Source: Bradyrhizobium ottawaense | Lineage (GTDB): Bacteria; Pseudomonadota; Alphaproteobacteria; Rhizobiales; Xanthobacteraceae | Assembly: GCF_002278135.3 (NCBI RefSeq) | Contig: NZ_CP029425.2 | Location: 434,001 to 498,000 of the forward strand | Reading direction: 5' to 3' | Length of the DNA: 64,000 nt | Shown here: positions 10,695 to 23,875 of the stretch, one piece after another | Numbering within the stretch: the first letter of the stretch is position 1 | Layout of the letters: each line of letters starts with the position of its first letter | Program-made: the position numbers and the translations under genes | The notes under the pieces: model-generated | The model's input: only the letters and a program-made list of their open reading frames with translations | The model's database searches: none | Told to the model about the DNA's origin: nothing

Positions 10695-11378
10695 TTAGTG
10701 GTCCCTAAGCTAGTATTGCCACACATGTGGCTAGTGGAGCCCCCATCAGTTTGTGAGCGGGTTGGCGTTTCGATTCCTAATGAGGCGTGAATTGGGCAGT
10801 AAATCCATTCTGTGTCGTCATGAAACATCTTGTTACCGCGACGAGATATTCAGCGGATGTTGCGTAATCTTCGCCTTTAACGATTTGTTAATTCACTTAA
10901 TACTTCGAAATACTGTAAAAACGAAGTCATCACCTTGAGCATTTAGAATTGGGTAAGTATTCGGCGAGTGGAGCCGGCGAGGCGGGAATCACGCCTCAGC
11001 GATCCGTGTTCATGGCCGCTATGCGCTGAGAGCAGGAACCAACAAGGCGAGACACGGCAGAACCCCGCGACAATTCCGTGACGGGCACCTCGTCACCATG
11101 TCCCTGCTCAAGTCCCTGATAGCGGTCGTCGGATCGGGTAGTGATCGATGCATCCAGCGTGCGACGAACTGGCGACAGAACCTCGTGCCTTTAATTTGGC
11201 GTCATGTTGCACCTGCGCGCCTGCTATGTTAGCAAAGCCGCGATTTTAACGGATCCGGCACGTCCCGTGTCGGCCGGAAATCGAAGTCCCGCTTGAATTC
11301 CAAGGGCTTGGATCGCTTGGCGCCGCGTTGTGGCGACGGTTTTTCCCTTGCGAGTTTGACAGCAAAAAGAGCGCGTCT
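10695..11378. other. Long intergenic region between divergent rlpA and atpH
   Basis: About 680 bases with no convincing gene. A visibly AT-rich patch lies at about 10795-10945, which is unusual for this GC-rich window and suits promoters. A 5-bp hairpin (GCCAC-ACAT-GTGGC) lies at 10717-10735. The atp operon promoter should be near the right end, but I could not place a convincing -35/-10 pair. A 61-codon opening at 10753-10938 has no family features and is ignored. Confidence 0.6.
10877..10900. promoter_or_regulatory. Candidate CtrA-binding site upstream of rlpA
   Basis: Three TTAA half-sites in a row at 10877-10880, 10888-10891 and 10897-10900. The first two are separated by exactly 7 bases, which is the TTAA-N7-TTAA consensus of the cell-cycle regulator CtrA in alphaproteobacteria. 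The site is about 185 bases upstream of the rlpA start codon. Binding itself is an inference. Confidence 0.45.
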
Positions 11379-13468
<2,090 letters not shown>

Positions 13469-13520
13469 GAAAGAACCGTCGCGGCCGGGCTAAAGCGCGA
13501 AGCGCGTCTTCGCAATTGAA

Positions 13521-13590
13521 GTCCCGGCCATCCACGTCTAGCGACGTGTGAGACGGCACGTGGATGCCCGGGACGAGCCCGGGCATGACG
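13521..13590. repeat. Palindromic repeat inside the atp operon (atpA-atpG gap)
   Basis: The right half, CACGTGGATGCCCGGGACGAGCCCGGGCATGACG (13557-13590, including a CCCGGG...CCCGGG hairpin), matches the right half of the element at 27149-27234. The left part GTCCCGGCCATCCACGTC (13521-13538) is its shortened inverted partner. It sits between co-transcribed genes. Confidence 0.75.
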
Positions 13591-13646
13591 ACTGGGATAG
13601 GCTAGCGGCTTGATCCAAGAGATCGAACCGCCGGGGTGAACGAAGA

Positions 13647-14522
13647 ATGGCGTCACTTAAAGACATGCGCGTGCGCATCGCCTCCACCAAGGCGACGCAA
13701 AAGATCACCAAGGCCATGCAGATGGTCGCTGCGTCCAGGTTGCGCCGCGCCCAACAGGCGGCCGAAGCTGCGCGCCCCTATGCCGACAAGATGAGCGCGG
13801 TGATCTCCAACATCGCCAGCGCTGCCGCCGGTTCGCCCGGCGCGCCGGCGCTGCTTGCCGGCACCGGCAAGGACCAGGTTCACCTGCTGCTGGTCTGCAC
13901 CGGCGAGCGCGGCCTGTCCGGTGCCTTCAACTCCTCGATCGTGCGTCTCGCGCGCGATCGTGCCCAGGCGCTGATGGCGCAGGGCAAGGAAGTCAAATTC
14001 TTCTGTGTCGGCCGCAAGGGCTATGAGCAGCTCCGCCGCCAGTTCGACAAGCAGATCGTCGAACATCTCGACCTGCGCAGCGTTCGTCAGCTCGGTTTCG
14101 TCAACGCCGAGGACATTGCCAGGAAGGTGCTGGCCCGTTTCGAGAATGGCGAGTTCGACGTCTGCACGCTGTTCTACGCGCAGTTCAAGTCGGTGATCGC
14201 CCAGATCCCGACCGCGCAGCAGATCATTCCGCTGGTCGTGGAAGAAAAGGCGGCGAATGCGCCGACGACGTCCTACGAATATGAGCCGGAGGAGGACGAA
14301 CTCCTTTCGGGCCTGCTGCCGCGCAACATCGCGGTGCAGATCTTCCGCGCGCTGCTGGAGAACACCGCTTCGTTCTACGGCGCGCAGATGAGCTCGATGG
14401 ACAACGCCACCCGCAACGCCGGCGAAATGATCCGCAAGCAAACCCAGATCTACAACCGAACCCGTCAAGCCCAGATCACCAAGGAGCTGATCGAGATCAT
14501 CTCCGGCGCCGAGGCGGTCTGA
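13647..14522 (+). CDS. atpG: ATP synthase F1 subunit gamma
   Basis: Central rotor shaft of F1. The 291-residue protein has the N-terminal helix [36 protein letters not shown] pattern (the KITKAM segment is diagnostic), the Rossmann-like middle domain with [13 protein letters not shown], and the C-terminal signature [14 protein letters not shown]. Length is normal. It lies between atpA and atpD in the standard alphaproteobacterial F1 operon. Confidence 0.97.
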   Translation: MASLKDMRVRIASTKATQKITKAMQMVAASRLRRAQQAAEAARPYADKMSAVISNIASAAAGSPGAPALLAGTGKDQVHLLLVCTGERGLSGAFNSSIVRLARDRAQALMAQGKEVKFFCVGRKGYEQLRRQFDKQIVEHLDLRSVRQLGFVNAEDIARKVLARFENGEFDVCTLFYAQFKSVIAQIPTAQQIIPLVVEEKAANAPTTSYEYEPEEDELLSGLLPRNIAVQIFRALLENTASFYGAQMSSMDNATRNAGEMIRKQTQIYNRTRQAQITKELIEIISGAEAV

Positions 14523-14553
14523 CGCACGAACTCAACGACGGTCGTTCAAGTAA

Positions 14554-16017
<1,464 letters not shown>

Positions 16018-16019
16018 GC

Positions 16020-16511
<492 letters not shown>

Positions 16512-16512
<1 letters not shown>

Positions 16513-16536
16513 GCCCCGGGGCACCGCTCCGGGGCT
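16512..16536 (+). terminator. Possible terminator after atpC
   Basis: An 8-bp perfect stem (AGCCCCGG at 16512-16519, CCGGGGCT at 16529-16536) begins at the last base of the atpC stop codon. It lacks a T-run, so it may be an mRNA-stabilising hairpin rather than a true intrinsic terminator. Confidence 0.5.
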
Positions 16537-16674
16537 CGAACGAGAATCCTGCAAGACATTCCCTGACCAAGTGCAGCGCTCGTCACACCCGTGGCGGGCG
16601 CTGAAACTTTGTTGCACCCCGCCGCCGATAACGGCATTCTGCAGGTGCGAATTTGGTCCGGGGGCCGGTGGCGG

Positions 16675-18321
16675 ATGAAACGCAAGATCGCAGCGATTTT
16701 CGCGGCCGATATTGCCGGCTACTCGAGACTGGTCGCGGAAGACGAGGAGGAGACGCTGCGGCGTCTGGCCTCCTATCGCGAAGTCGTCGACGATTTCATC
16801 GCGAGGGCCGGCGGGCGCATCTTCAATACGGCGGGCGATGCCGTGCTCGCGGAATTCCCGAGCGCGGTCGATGCGGTGCGTTGCGCGATCGACATCCAGG
16901 AATCCCTGCGGACCCGCAACATGGCCTATCCGCCGAGCCGGCAGATGTCGTTCCGCATCGGCATCACCATCGGCGACGTGGTCGAGCGCAACGGCGATCT
17001 GCTCGGCGACGGCGTCAACATCGCGGCGCGGCTGGAGGGTCTCGCCGAGGTCGGCGGCATCTGCGTCTCGCGCGCAGTGCATGAGCAGGTCGCCAACAAG
17101 CTCTCGGTGCAGTTCGCCGATATCGGCGCGCAGGAGGTCAAGAACATCCCGACGCCGGTGCATGCCTACATGGTGGCGATGCGGCGCGAGGACGGCAGCT
17201 ATACCAAGCCGCAGCTGAAGAAGGCGGGCTCAAAGCTCGCCACGGCGCCGGTATGGATGTGGCCGCTGGTGGTCGCAGTCGTCTCGATCGCCGCCATCGG
17301 CGTCACCGGCTTCCTCTACAACACCAAGCTCAAGCAGACGGCGAATGTCGCGGCGACGCCGGCCGCAGCACCAAGCGCGGAGCCGAGCTCCGCGCCGACG
17401 CAGCTCGCCAAGGCGCCGATGTCGCCGATGGCGCCGCAGAATGCTGGCGCTGCGATGGCGCCGATGCCTGCGCCGTCACCCTCGGCCGCGCCGATAGCGG
17501 GCAAGTTTGCGGCCGACAGCGTGCCCTTCATCAACGAGCGCGTCCGCACCTTTCTTGCCGGAGACTATTCCACCGCCGGCGACTACAAGGCCTTCGCGCT
17601 CAATGTCGGCGGCTTCACCGGCTCGGCCCTGAATCAGCCGAACGAGGAGGCCGCGCGCAACACCGCGCTCGATCAGTGCCAGAAGCGCGCCGATGCCGCG
17701 CAATCGCCGCGGCGCTGCGAGCTCTATGCGGTCGGCAACAACGTCGTCTACACGCACGGCAAGCCGCCGATGCCGCCGTCTCCCTATTTCCGGCGCGACG
17801 CCATGACCGAGCGGAGCTTCGCATCGAAGGAGTTTCCGATGGTGCGCGAACCGCAAAAGGTCCGGCTCGAGAATATGTTCGTGCCGGCGGCGAAATCCCG
17901 CTCGGTTGCGCTCGGCCCTGGCGGACAATATTTCATGGTGCTCGGCGCCTCGTCCGCCGAAGATGCAGCGCGCCGTTCGCTGGAATCGTGCGGCGCGATT
18001 GCCGGCGTGGCGTGCCTCGTGGTCGCAATCGACGACAATTTCGTCGTTCCGATCGCGACGCTGTTCAGGATCACCGGCTTCTTCAATGCCGCCTCCAACG
18101 CCTCGATCATGGCGGATGCGCGCGGCGAGGTCGTGCGCAAGCTCGGTGACGGCATGGGCTGGAACGCGGTCGCGGTCGGCACCGCGGGCCGGCCAGGCCT
18201 CGGCGTCAAGGCAGCCGACGAGCAGGCCGCCGTCACCTCCGCACTCGCCGACTGCGCCAAGCGCGACAGCGACTGCCACGTCATCGCGCTCGGCCCGTTC
18301 ACGGTGGGGCCGATTAATTAG
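16675..18321 (+). CDS. Class III adenylate/guanylate cyclase with membrane segment and Cys-pair repeats
   Basis: A 548-residue protein starting at the ATG at 16675 (MKRKIAAIFAADIAGYSRL). The N-terminal 185 residues are a class III nucleotide cyclase domain with both metal-binding Asp residues (D12 and D55 in NTAGDAVLAEF) and the transition-state Asn/Arg pair in DGVNIAARLE (N115, R119). The usual substrate-specifying Lys is Asn (N51), while the partner Asp (D108) is kept. A transmembrane helix lies at about 190-215, followed by an Ala/Pro/Met linker. The C-terminal third has three similar units, each with a pair of Cys after an Ala-rich helix (ALDQCQKR..RRCELYAV, SLESCGAIAGVACLVVAI, ALADCAKRDSDCHVIAL), resembling DUF4189. 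The membrane helix would put this part in the periplasm. It is probably a membrane cyclase with an extracytoplasmic sensor-like domain. Confidence 0.88.
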   Translation: MKRKIAAIFAADIAGYSRLVAEDEEETLRRLASYREVVDDFIARAGGRIFNTAGDAVLAEFPSAVDAVRCAIDIQESLRTRNMAYPPSRQMSFRIGITIGDVVERNGDLLGDGVNIAARLEGLAEVGGICVSRAVHEQVANKLSVQFADIGAQEVKNIPTPVHAYMVAMRREDGSYTKPQLKKAGSKLATAPVWMWPLVVAVVSIAAIGVTGFLYNTKLKQTANVAATPAAAPSAEPSSAPTQLAKAPMSPMAPQNAGAAMAPMPAPSPSAAPIAGKFAADSVPFINERVRTFLAGDYSTAGDYKAFALNVGGFTGSALNQPNEEAARNTALDQCQKRADAAQSPRRCELYAVGNNVVYTHGKPPMPPSPYFRRDAMTERSFASKEFPMVREPQKVRLENMFVPAAKSRSVALGPGGQYFMVLGASSAEDAARRSLESCGAIAGVACLVVAIDDNFVVPIATLFRITGFFNAASNASIMADARGEVVRKLGDGMGWNAVAVGTAGRPGLGVKAADEQAAVTSALADCAKRDSDCHVIALGPFTVGPIN

Positions 18322-18365
18322 CGCGTGCTTTGATTGAGCCCGATCGCTGCCGGGCGCGAGATGCG

Positions 18366-18490
18366 CTCCCTCTCCCGCTTGCGGGGGAGGGCTGGGGTGG
18401 GGGTGTCTCCGCAACGGGACACTCCCTGGGTGGAGAGAGCCCCCACCCGGCGCTTCGCGCCGACCTCCCCCGCAAGCGGGAGAGGTTGGA
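18366..18490. repeat. CTCTCCCGCTTGCGGGGGAGG-type inverted repeat
   Basis: CTCTCCCGCTTGCGGGGGAG on the left and CTCCCCCGCAAGCGGGAGAG on the right are inverted copies. Between them lie GGTGGGGGTGTCTCC, CGGGACACTCCC and GGGTGGAGAGAGCCCCCACCC, which also fold on themselves. It fills the gap between the convergent cyclase and rppH-like genes. No coding signal is seen. Confidence 0.75.
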
Positions 18491-18610
18491 CACCCGTGAC
18501 GGATTGCGCAGCGCGGTGAACTTCTTCCGCGGTGTCAATCGCTTCACAACAACCACACCGCACCGCGCCGGCGGCGGCCTTCTACTGTGCATGGGGTTGT
18601 TTTCGCAGTT

Positions 18611-19126
18611 TTAGTTCGCGAAGGCCGCAAACTCTCCTGCCACCGCGCGATAGACCTCCCGTCGGAACGGCACCACGACGTCGGCAACACGGTCCAGACG
18701 CTCCCAGCGCCAGGCGTCGAACTCGGCGGGCTGGCCGTTGCGCGGCGTCAGCGGGTCGATCTCGTCATCCTTGCCGGTGAAGCGCAGCGCGAACCATTTT
18801 TGCCGCTGGCCGCGAAACTTCGCGAGGCGATGCGTCTGCGGTCCGTCATAGGGCGGGAATTCGTAGCTGAGCCAATCGGTCTCGCCGAGATAGTCCGCGC
18901 TGACGACGCTGGTCTCCTCCCAGAGCTCGCGCATCGCGGCATCGCGCAAATTCTCGCCGTCGTCGACGCCGCCCTGCGGCATCTGCCAATCGAGGCCGGG
19001 CAGGATGATCTCGGGACCGTCGCCCTTGAAGCGATGGCCGATCAGCACGCGGCCATCGGTGTTGAAGAGGGCGATCCCCACGTTGGGGCGGTAGGGCTTT
19101 TCAGTCGTCACGCGCAAATCTCTCAT
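18611..19126 (-). CDS. RppH-like Nudix hydrolase (first of two paralogues)
   Basis: Nudix hydrolase of the RNA 5'-pyrophosphohydrolase family, which converts 5'-triphosphate mRNA ends to monophosphate and so starts RNase E decay. About 171 residues. It has YRPNVGIALFN at the N-terminus, the complete Nudix box GGVDDGENLRDAAMRELWEE (Gly..Glu..Arg-Glu..Glu-Glu), and the RppH-specific [12 protein letters not shown]. Several in-frame starts exist between 19126 and 19150. I use the ATG at 19126, which has GGGA a few bases before it. It lies just downstream of a second, similar gene. Confidence 0.88.
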   Translation of the reverse strand: MRDLRVTTEKPYRPNVGIALFNTDGRVLIGHRFKGDGPEIILPGLDWQMPQGGVDDGENLRDAAMRELWEETSVVSADYLGETDWLSYEFPPYDGPQTHRLAKFRGQRQKWFALRFTGKDDEIDPLTPRNGQPAEFDAWRWERLDRVADVVVPFRREVYRAVAGEFAAFAN

Positions 19127-19173
19127 CGTCATTCCCGGGTGCATTAGCACCGAAGCCGGGACGACAATTCGAT

Positions 19174-19680
19174 TTATTGGTCCGCCAGCGCAGAAAATTC
19201 CTGCACCACGCGCTCATAGACCGGGCGCTTGAAGGGAATGATCAGCCCGGTCAGATTCTTCATCGGTTCCCAGCGCCAGCTCACGAATTCGGCCTTGTGG
19301 CCGCCGCCGCCAGGATTGGCGACATTGATCTCGCTGTCCTTGCCGGTGAAGCGCACGGCGAACCATTTCTGGCGCTGGCCGCGGTAGCGGCCCTTCCAGG
19401 CGCGCCCGGCGACCGTGCGCGGAATGTCGTAGGTGAGCCAGTCCGGGACCTCGCCGAGCCGCTCGACCGAGCGCACGCTGGTCTCCTCATAGAGCTCGCG
19501 CTTGGCGGCTTCCCAGGTGTCCTCGCCGGGATCGACGCCGCCTTGCGGCATCTGCCAGACATGGGTGTCGTCGACATGCTCGATGCCGCCGGCGCGGCGG
19601 CCGATGAACACCCGTCCCTCTGTGTTGATCAGCATCACACCGACGCAGGTCCGGTAGGGCAGATCCTCGTAACGCGCCAT
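19174..19680 (-). CDS. rppH: RNA pyrophosphohydrolase
   Basis: 168-residue Nudix enzyme with [11 protein letters not shown], the full Nudix box [20 protein letters not shown], and [12 protein letters not shown]. This is the more canonical RppH of the tandem pair, matching the usual length and start ([10 protein letters not shown]). It removes pyrophosphate from the 5' end of primary transcripts. The two paralogues are 47 bases apart on the same strand and may be co-transcribed. Their division of labour cannot be read from sequence. Confidence 0.93.
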   Translation of the reverse strand: MARYEDLPYRTCVGVMLINTEGRVFIGRRAGGIEHVDDTHVWQMPQGGVDPGEDTWEAAKRELYEETSVRSVERLGEVPDWLTYDIPRTVAGRAWKGRYRGQRQKWFAVRFTGKDSEINVANPGGGGHKAEFVSWRWEPMKNLTGLIIPFKRPVYERVVQEFSALADQ

Positions 19681-19756
19681 TCCGCCAGACCTCTCGCATG
19701 CTGCTGGTTGCGGCTTGACCGGTCCCGCGGGACCCGTGCCGTACCAATCCGTTGAT

Positions 19757-20989
19757 TTAGCTGGATTTTGATTTCAGCATCGCGGTTGTCAATGGCACCA
19801 AAAGGATACCCCGGTCGCCCAATGTCTTGGTCCAGGCGCCGATGCGCTCGATCGAGACGGGAAGGGCGGAGGCGGTGCCGACAGCCGCGCCGCGCTCGCG
19901 TGCCGCCGATTCGAGCTTGTTCAGGGCGCGGTCGATCTCGGTCGGGGTCGGCACCACGTCGATCGCGATGTCGCCCTTGCCGAACGGCATGGCCTGGTTC
20001 GCCGCGGCCTGGGCTGCAATGCTGCGGGGCGAGGAGCCGTCGTCGAAGAAACCGAGGCCGCGCTTGGCCGCCTCGCGGATGATCGGCTGCATCGCCGGCT
20101 CCGTCGCGACGAAGCGGGCGCCCATGAAATTGGTGATGCCGGCATAGCCCTGCATCCGGCTGAAATGCCAGTACAGGCGGTCCATGTTCTGGTCGGCGCT
20201 GAGCGAGGTCAGCAGCGTCTGCGGTCCCGGATCATTGTCGGGGAAGTCGTAGGGCTCCATCGGGATCTGGAGGAAGATCTCGTGGCGCTGCGCGCGGGCC
20301 CGTTCGGCGAGCTTGCCGGGATCGGTGCCGTAGGGCGTGAAGGCCAGCGTCACCGCTGCCGGCAGCCTCATGATGGCATCGGCGGTCTTGGCGGCGCCGA
20401 CGCCGAGGCCGCCGATCACGATGGCGACCACGGGCATCTTGGCGGCCTTGGCGCGATCGGCGTCCGCCGCATAGACGTTGAACGGCTTCAGCCCGTCGGC
20501 GACCACCGGGATCATGCCGTAGCGTGACTTCTCAAGCAGTTTTGGATTGATCCCGGCCATGACCGGCGGCGGGGCCGAAGGGGCCCCGGCCTTGTCGCCT
20601 GCGTCCTCGCCGATCACCACGTCGTGGCGGGCGCCGGTGGAGCCGTCGATCATGGTGACGGTCTTCTGCTCGCCGGGGGCGGCCTGCTTCGGCGCCTCCT
20701 GGCTGTCGTGCTTGCCGTCCTGCTTGCTAGCTTGCTTGCTGTCCTGGCCGGCGGCCGGCTTCTCGTCGGCAGCCTTGTCGGCGCCCTTCTCGCTGATGGC
20801 GATCCGCGTCATCGGCTCGCCGCCGAGCGGATCCTTGTTGAAGATGGCGAAGCCGGCAAAGGTGAGGAGGAACAGGCCGAGCAGCACGGCGAGCGCCTGC
20901 ATGGCCGTGAACGGCAGCCGCAGCCGGCGTTTCCGGCGCGGCTTGTCCTGTCCGAGCGGGGCGCTCAGATCATCGGCCGTTTCAGTCAT
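19757..20989 (-). CDS. Divergent polysaccharide deacetylase family protein
   Basis: 410-residue protein with a cytoplasmic start ([24 protein letters not shown]), one transmembrane helix at about 29-50 ([21 protein letters not shown]), a Lys/Gln/Asp/Ala-rich linker, and a periplasmic domain starting near [19 protein letters not shown]. The domain contains [17 protein letters not shown], a [12 protein letters not shown] segment and [14 protein letters not shown]. These are features of the YibQ/DUF610 divergent polysaccharide deacetylase family. The gene follows ctpA and envC on the same strand, which fits a periplasmic cell-wall role. The catalytic activity of the family is not established. 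Confidence 0.85.
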   Translation of the reverse strand: MTETADDLSAPLGQDKPRRKRRLRLPFTAMQALAVLLGLFLLTFAGFAIFNKDPLGGEPMTRIAISEKGADKAADEKPAAGQDSKQASKQDGKHDSQEAPKQAAPGEQKTVTMIDGSTGARHDVVIGEDAGDKAGAPSAPPPVMAGINPKLLEKSRYGMIPVVADGLKPFNVYAADADRAKAAKMPVVAIVIGGLGVGAAKTADAIMRLPAAVTLAFTPYGTDPGKLAERARAQRHEIFLQIPMEPYDFPDNDPGPQTLLTSLSADQNMDRLYWHFSRMQGYAGITNFMGARFVATEPAMQPIIREAAKRGLGFFDDGSSPRSIAAQAAANQAMPFGKGDIAIDVVPTPTEIDRALNKLESAARERGAAVGTASALPVSIERIGAWTKTLGDRGILLVPLTTAMLKSKSS

Positions 20990-21096
20990 GCGCGATCCCG
21001 AATCACTGCCAATGACGATACCACGCCGGGGTCAAGCGGCGGCAGGCCGGGATAGGCCGGGGATCCCAGGAGTTATCAGCAACCAGGAGTTCCAAG

Positions 21097-21127
21097 CAAA
21101 AAGGGCGGCTCCCAGGAGCCGCCCTTT
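21097..21127 (-). terminator. Rho-independent terminator of the envC-ctpA transcript
   Basis: A 12-bp perfect stem (AAAGGGCGGCTC at 21100-21111, GAGCCGCCCTTT at 21116-21127) with a 4-base loop, followed on the minus strand by a T-run. It lies 26 bases past the ctpA stop, so the deacetylase gene downstream probably has its own promoter or is reached by read-through. Confidence 0.85.
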
Positions 21128-21152
21128 CGTGGGATCGCGCGGATACGCCGAC

Positions 21153-22511
21153 TTAGTTCGCCGCTTTGGGCTTGTCGGTCGTGGCCTTGTTGTCGCCGCC
21201 GGGGGTGGGCGCGGCGGAGGCGCTGTTCTTGATGCCGTGGAGCAGGTCGTCGGCGAGCTTGAGCGCCTTATCGTCCTTGGCGTCCGGCGGGACGTAGGAC
21301 TGCGAGCCGGTCTTCTCGTCGCCGTCGTTCTTCAGATGGCCGCGCAGCGAAGCCTCGCCCTTGGTGTCGGTGCGCGACTTCAGCTCGTCCGGCACGTCCT
21401 GCAGCACTTCGATGTCGGGCACGATGCCCTTGGCCTGGATCGACTTGCCCGACGGCGTGTAATAGCGCGCCGTGGTCAGCCGCAGCGCGCCATTGCCGCT
21501 TCCGAGCGGAATGATGGTCTGCACCGAGCCCTTGCCGAACGAGCGCGTGCCGACGATGGTCGCGCGCTTGTGGTCCTGCAGCGCGCCGGCGACGATCTCC
21601 GAGGCCGAGGCCGAGCCGCCATTGACCAGCACAATAACAGGCTTGCCCTTGGTCAGATCGCCCGAATGCGCGGTGCGACGCTGGGTCTCCTCGGCATTGC
21701 GGCCGCGGGTCGACACGATCTCGCCCTTCTCCAGGAACGAGTCGGAGACAGTGACTGCTTCCTCGAGCAGGCCGCCCGGATTGTTGCGGAGGTCGATGAT
21801 GTAGCCCTTCAGCTTGTCGCCGATCTGGTTCGAGAGGTTGGCGACCTCGCGCTTCAGGCCTTCGGTGGTCTGCTCGTTGAAGGTGGTGATGCGGATATAG
21901 GCGATGTCGTCGGCCTCGACGCGTGCGCGCACCGAGCGGACGCGGATGTTGTCGCGCACCAGGGTGACGTCGATCGGATTGTCCTGACCCTTGCGGATGA
22001 TCTTGAGCTTGATCTTGGTATTGACGGGGCCGCGCATCTTCTCGACCGCCTGGTTCAGCGTCAGGCCCTGCACCGCCTCGTCGTCGAGATTGGTGATGAT
22101 GTCGTTGGCCATGACACCGGCGCGCGAAGCTGGGGTGTCGTCGATCGGCGAGACCACCTTGATCAGGCCGTCTTCCATCGTGACCTCGATGCCGAGGCCG
22201 CCGAACTCACCGCGGGTCTGCACCTGCATGTCGCGGAAGCTCTTGGCGTCCATGTAGCTCGAATGCGGATCGAGGCCGGTGAGCATGCCGCTGATGGCGG
22301 ATTCGATCAGCTTGGTGTCGTCGGGCTTCTCGACATAGTCGGAGCGCACGCGCTCGAAGACGTCGCCGAACAGATTGAGCTGACGATAGGTGTCTGCGGT
22401 GGCGGCTCGCGCGCTGGAGCCCATGAACACCGCACGCGGCTGGGTCACGAACAGCATCAGCGCCGCACCGGTGGCCGCGCTGAGGAGGATTACTGAAGTC
22501 TTGCGCATCAT
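21153..22511 (-). CDS. ctpA: S41 family C-terminal processing peptidase
   Basis: Periplasmic tail-specific serine protease. The 452-residue protein has an N-terminal signal or anchor (SVILLSAATGAALMLFV), a PDZ domain at about 85-170 (GGLGIEVTMEDGLIKVVSP), and an S41 catalytic domain with the Ser in VNGGSASASEIVAGAL and the Lys in TRSFGKGSVQT. The C-terminus is a low-complexity tail rich in Asp, Lys and Ala. Its first four bases overlap the envC stop (ATGA). In other bacteria CtpA with an adaptor turns over peptidoglycan hydrolases, which suits its coupling to envC. Confidence 0.95.
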   Translation of the reverse strand: MMRKTSVILLSAATGAALMLFVTQPRAVFMGSSARAATADTYRQLNLFGDVFERVRSDYVEKPDDTKLIESAISGMLTGLDPHSSYMDAKSFRDMQVQTRGEFGGLGIEVTMEDGLIKVVSPIDDTPASRAGVMANDIITNLDDEAVQGLTLNQAVEKMRGPVNTKIKLKIIRKGQDNPIDVTLVRDNIRVRSVRARVEADDIAYIRITTFNEQTTEGLKREVANLSNQIGDKLKGYIIDLRNNPGGLLEEAVTVSDSFLEKGEIVSTRGRNAEETQRRTAHSGDLTKGKPVIVLVNGGSASASEIVAGALQDHKRATIVGTRSFGKGSVQTIIPLGSGNGALRLTTARYYTPSGKSIQAKGIVPDIEVLQDVPDELKSRTDTKGEASLRGHLKNDGDEKTGSQSYVPPDAKDDKALKLADDLLHGIKNSASAAPTPGGDNKATTDKPKAAN

Positions 22512-23875
22512 CCGCGAACCTTCTCGCCTTCATTTGCGGCCCACCATGGGCCTGGATCGATTGGAGTGCCGTCCTTACGGAACTCGACATACAGCACAGG
22601 TTGACTCGCGTTCGTCGCGAGAATGGAGGCGACCTGAGAGGTCGATCCCATCGTCGCGACCGGCTCCCCCGTGAGCACAAACTGTCCGATGTTGACCGAA
22701 ATGCGCTCCATCCCGGCGATCAGGACATGATACCCGCCCCCGGCATTGAGGATCAAGAGTTGTCCATAGCTGCGGAACGGGCCTGAATAGACCACCCAGC
22801 CGTCACACGGCGTTGTGACCTGGGAGCCGGGCTTGGTCGCCAGGGAAATGCCCTTCTGGACCCCGCCGGCCCCGTCGGAACCGCCGAAATCCCTGATCTT
22901 GTTACCGTTAACCGGAAGAGGCAGGAGACCCTTGGCGGAGGCAAAGACGATCGCGGGGGTGGTCCGGGACCGGTCCTTGAACACGCCCGGGCCGGACTTG
23001 ACGCTCGCGCTTGCGGCCGCCTTGGCCTCGGCCTGCCTTGCGGCCTCGGCTGCCTTCTCGGCGGCCTTGGCTGCGCTCTGCAGATCCTGCTCCATCTTGG
23101 TGATCAGGCCCTGGAGATCGCCGACCTGTCTCGAAAGCGCGATGGCGCGCGAATTCTCGGCATCGAGGTCCTTTTCGCGTGCCGCCTGCTGGCGCTGCCG
23201 CTCGTCGACGAGGGCGGTGAGCCGGGTCTGGTCGCTCCTGACCTTGTCGCGATCGGAGGCGAGCTGGTCGCGCTCGGTGGCGATATTCTTGCGCAAGGCC
23301 ACGAGCTCGCCGAGCTCGCTTGCGATCCTTTCGGCGCGGCCGCGCAGCTCCGGCACCACGGCGCCGAGCAGCATCGCCGTGCGCAGTGATTGCAGCGCAT
23401 CTTCGGGCCGCACCAGCAGCGCAGGCGGCGTGCGCCGTCCGGCCCGCTGCAGTGCTGCCAGCACCTCGACGATGTCGGCACGGCGCGAATCGAGCGAGGA
23501 GCGCATCGCCTGCTCGCGTCCGTTGAGCGCGCGCAACCGGGCTTCGGTCTCGCCGATCTTGGTCTCCACGTTGCGCACATTGGCGGCGGTGTCGATCAGC
23601 TGCTGATTGAGCTGAGTACGGTCCTGGCCGAGTGAGGTGATCTCGGCCTTGAGCTTGGCCTGCGCCTCTTCCGCGCTCTTCTGCCTGGCACGCGCGGCTT
23701 CGAGTTCCTGCTCGCGCTGCTTGATGGCGTCGGGCGAGACGGCGGCGGTCTGGGGCGCCGGCGCCGCGGTCTGGGCTTGCGCGAGGCTTGCGCCGGCAAC
23801 GCTTGTGATCAGCAACAGGTTGAGGAGCGGCGCTCGCATCGTGTCGGCAAAGGTGCTCGTTGTGGCGCGCATCAC
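22508..23875 (-). CDS. envC: EnvC-like murein hydrolase activator with degenerate M23 domain
   Basis: 455-residue exported protein. It has a signal peptide (LLNLLLITSVAGASLAQAQ), a long coiled-coil region at about 50-290 rich in Gln, Arg, Glu and Ala, and a C-terminal LytM/M23 domain. The zinc-binding residues of active M23 peptidases are not in place: the usual HxxxD and HxH positions read as GISLATKPGSQV and PVLYVEFRKDG. It therefore looks like a non-catalytic activator of amidases, as EnvC is. Start choice: the first ATG (23875) overlaps the rlmH stop (ATGA); an ATG 12 codons on (MRAPLLN) is also possible. It is coupled to rlmH upstream and ctpA downstream. Confidence 0.9.
   Translation of the reverse strand: MMRATTSTFADTMRAPLLNLLLITSVAGASLAQAQTAAPAPQTAAVSPDAIKQREQELEAARARQKSAEEAQAKLKAEITSLGQDRTQLNQQLIDTAANVRNVETKIGETEARLRALNGREQAMRSSLDSRRADIVEVLAALQRAGRRTPPALLVRPEDALQSLRTAMLLGAVVPELRGRAERIASELGELVALRKNIATERDQLASDRDKVRSDQTRLTALVDERQRQQAAREKDLDAENSRAIALSRQVGDLQGLITKMEQDLQSAAKAAEKAAEAARQAEAKAAASASVKSGPGVFKDRSRTTPAIVFASAKGLLPLPVNGNKIRDFGGSDGAGGVQKGISLATKPGSQVTTPCDGWVVYSGPFRSYGQLLILNAGGGYHVLIAGMERISVNIGQFVLTGEPVATMGSTSQVASILATNASQPVLYVEFRKDGTPIDPGPWWAANEGEKVRG

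Noticed and set aside
10753..10938. 61-codon opening in the rlpA-atpH gap
   Set aside because: No motifs, AT-rich regulatory context and overlap with CtrA-like sites.
20547..22496. Plus-strand 649-codon opening
   Set aside because: It is antisense to the deacetylase and ctpA genes, which have complete motifs and a terminator between them.
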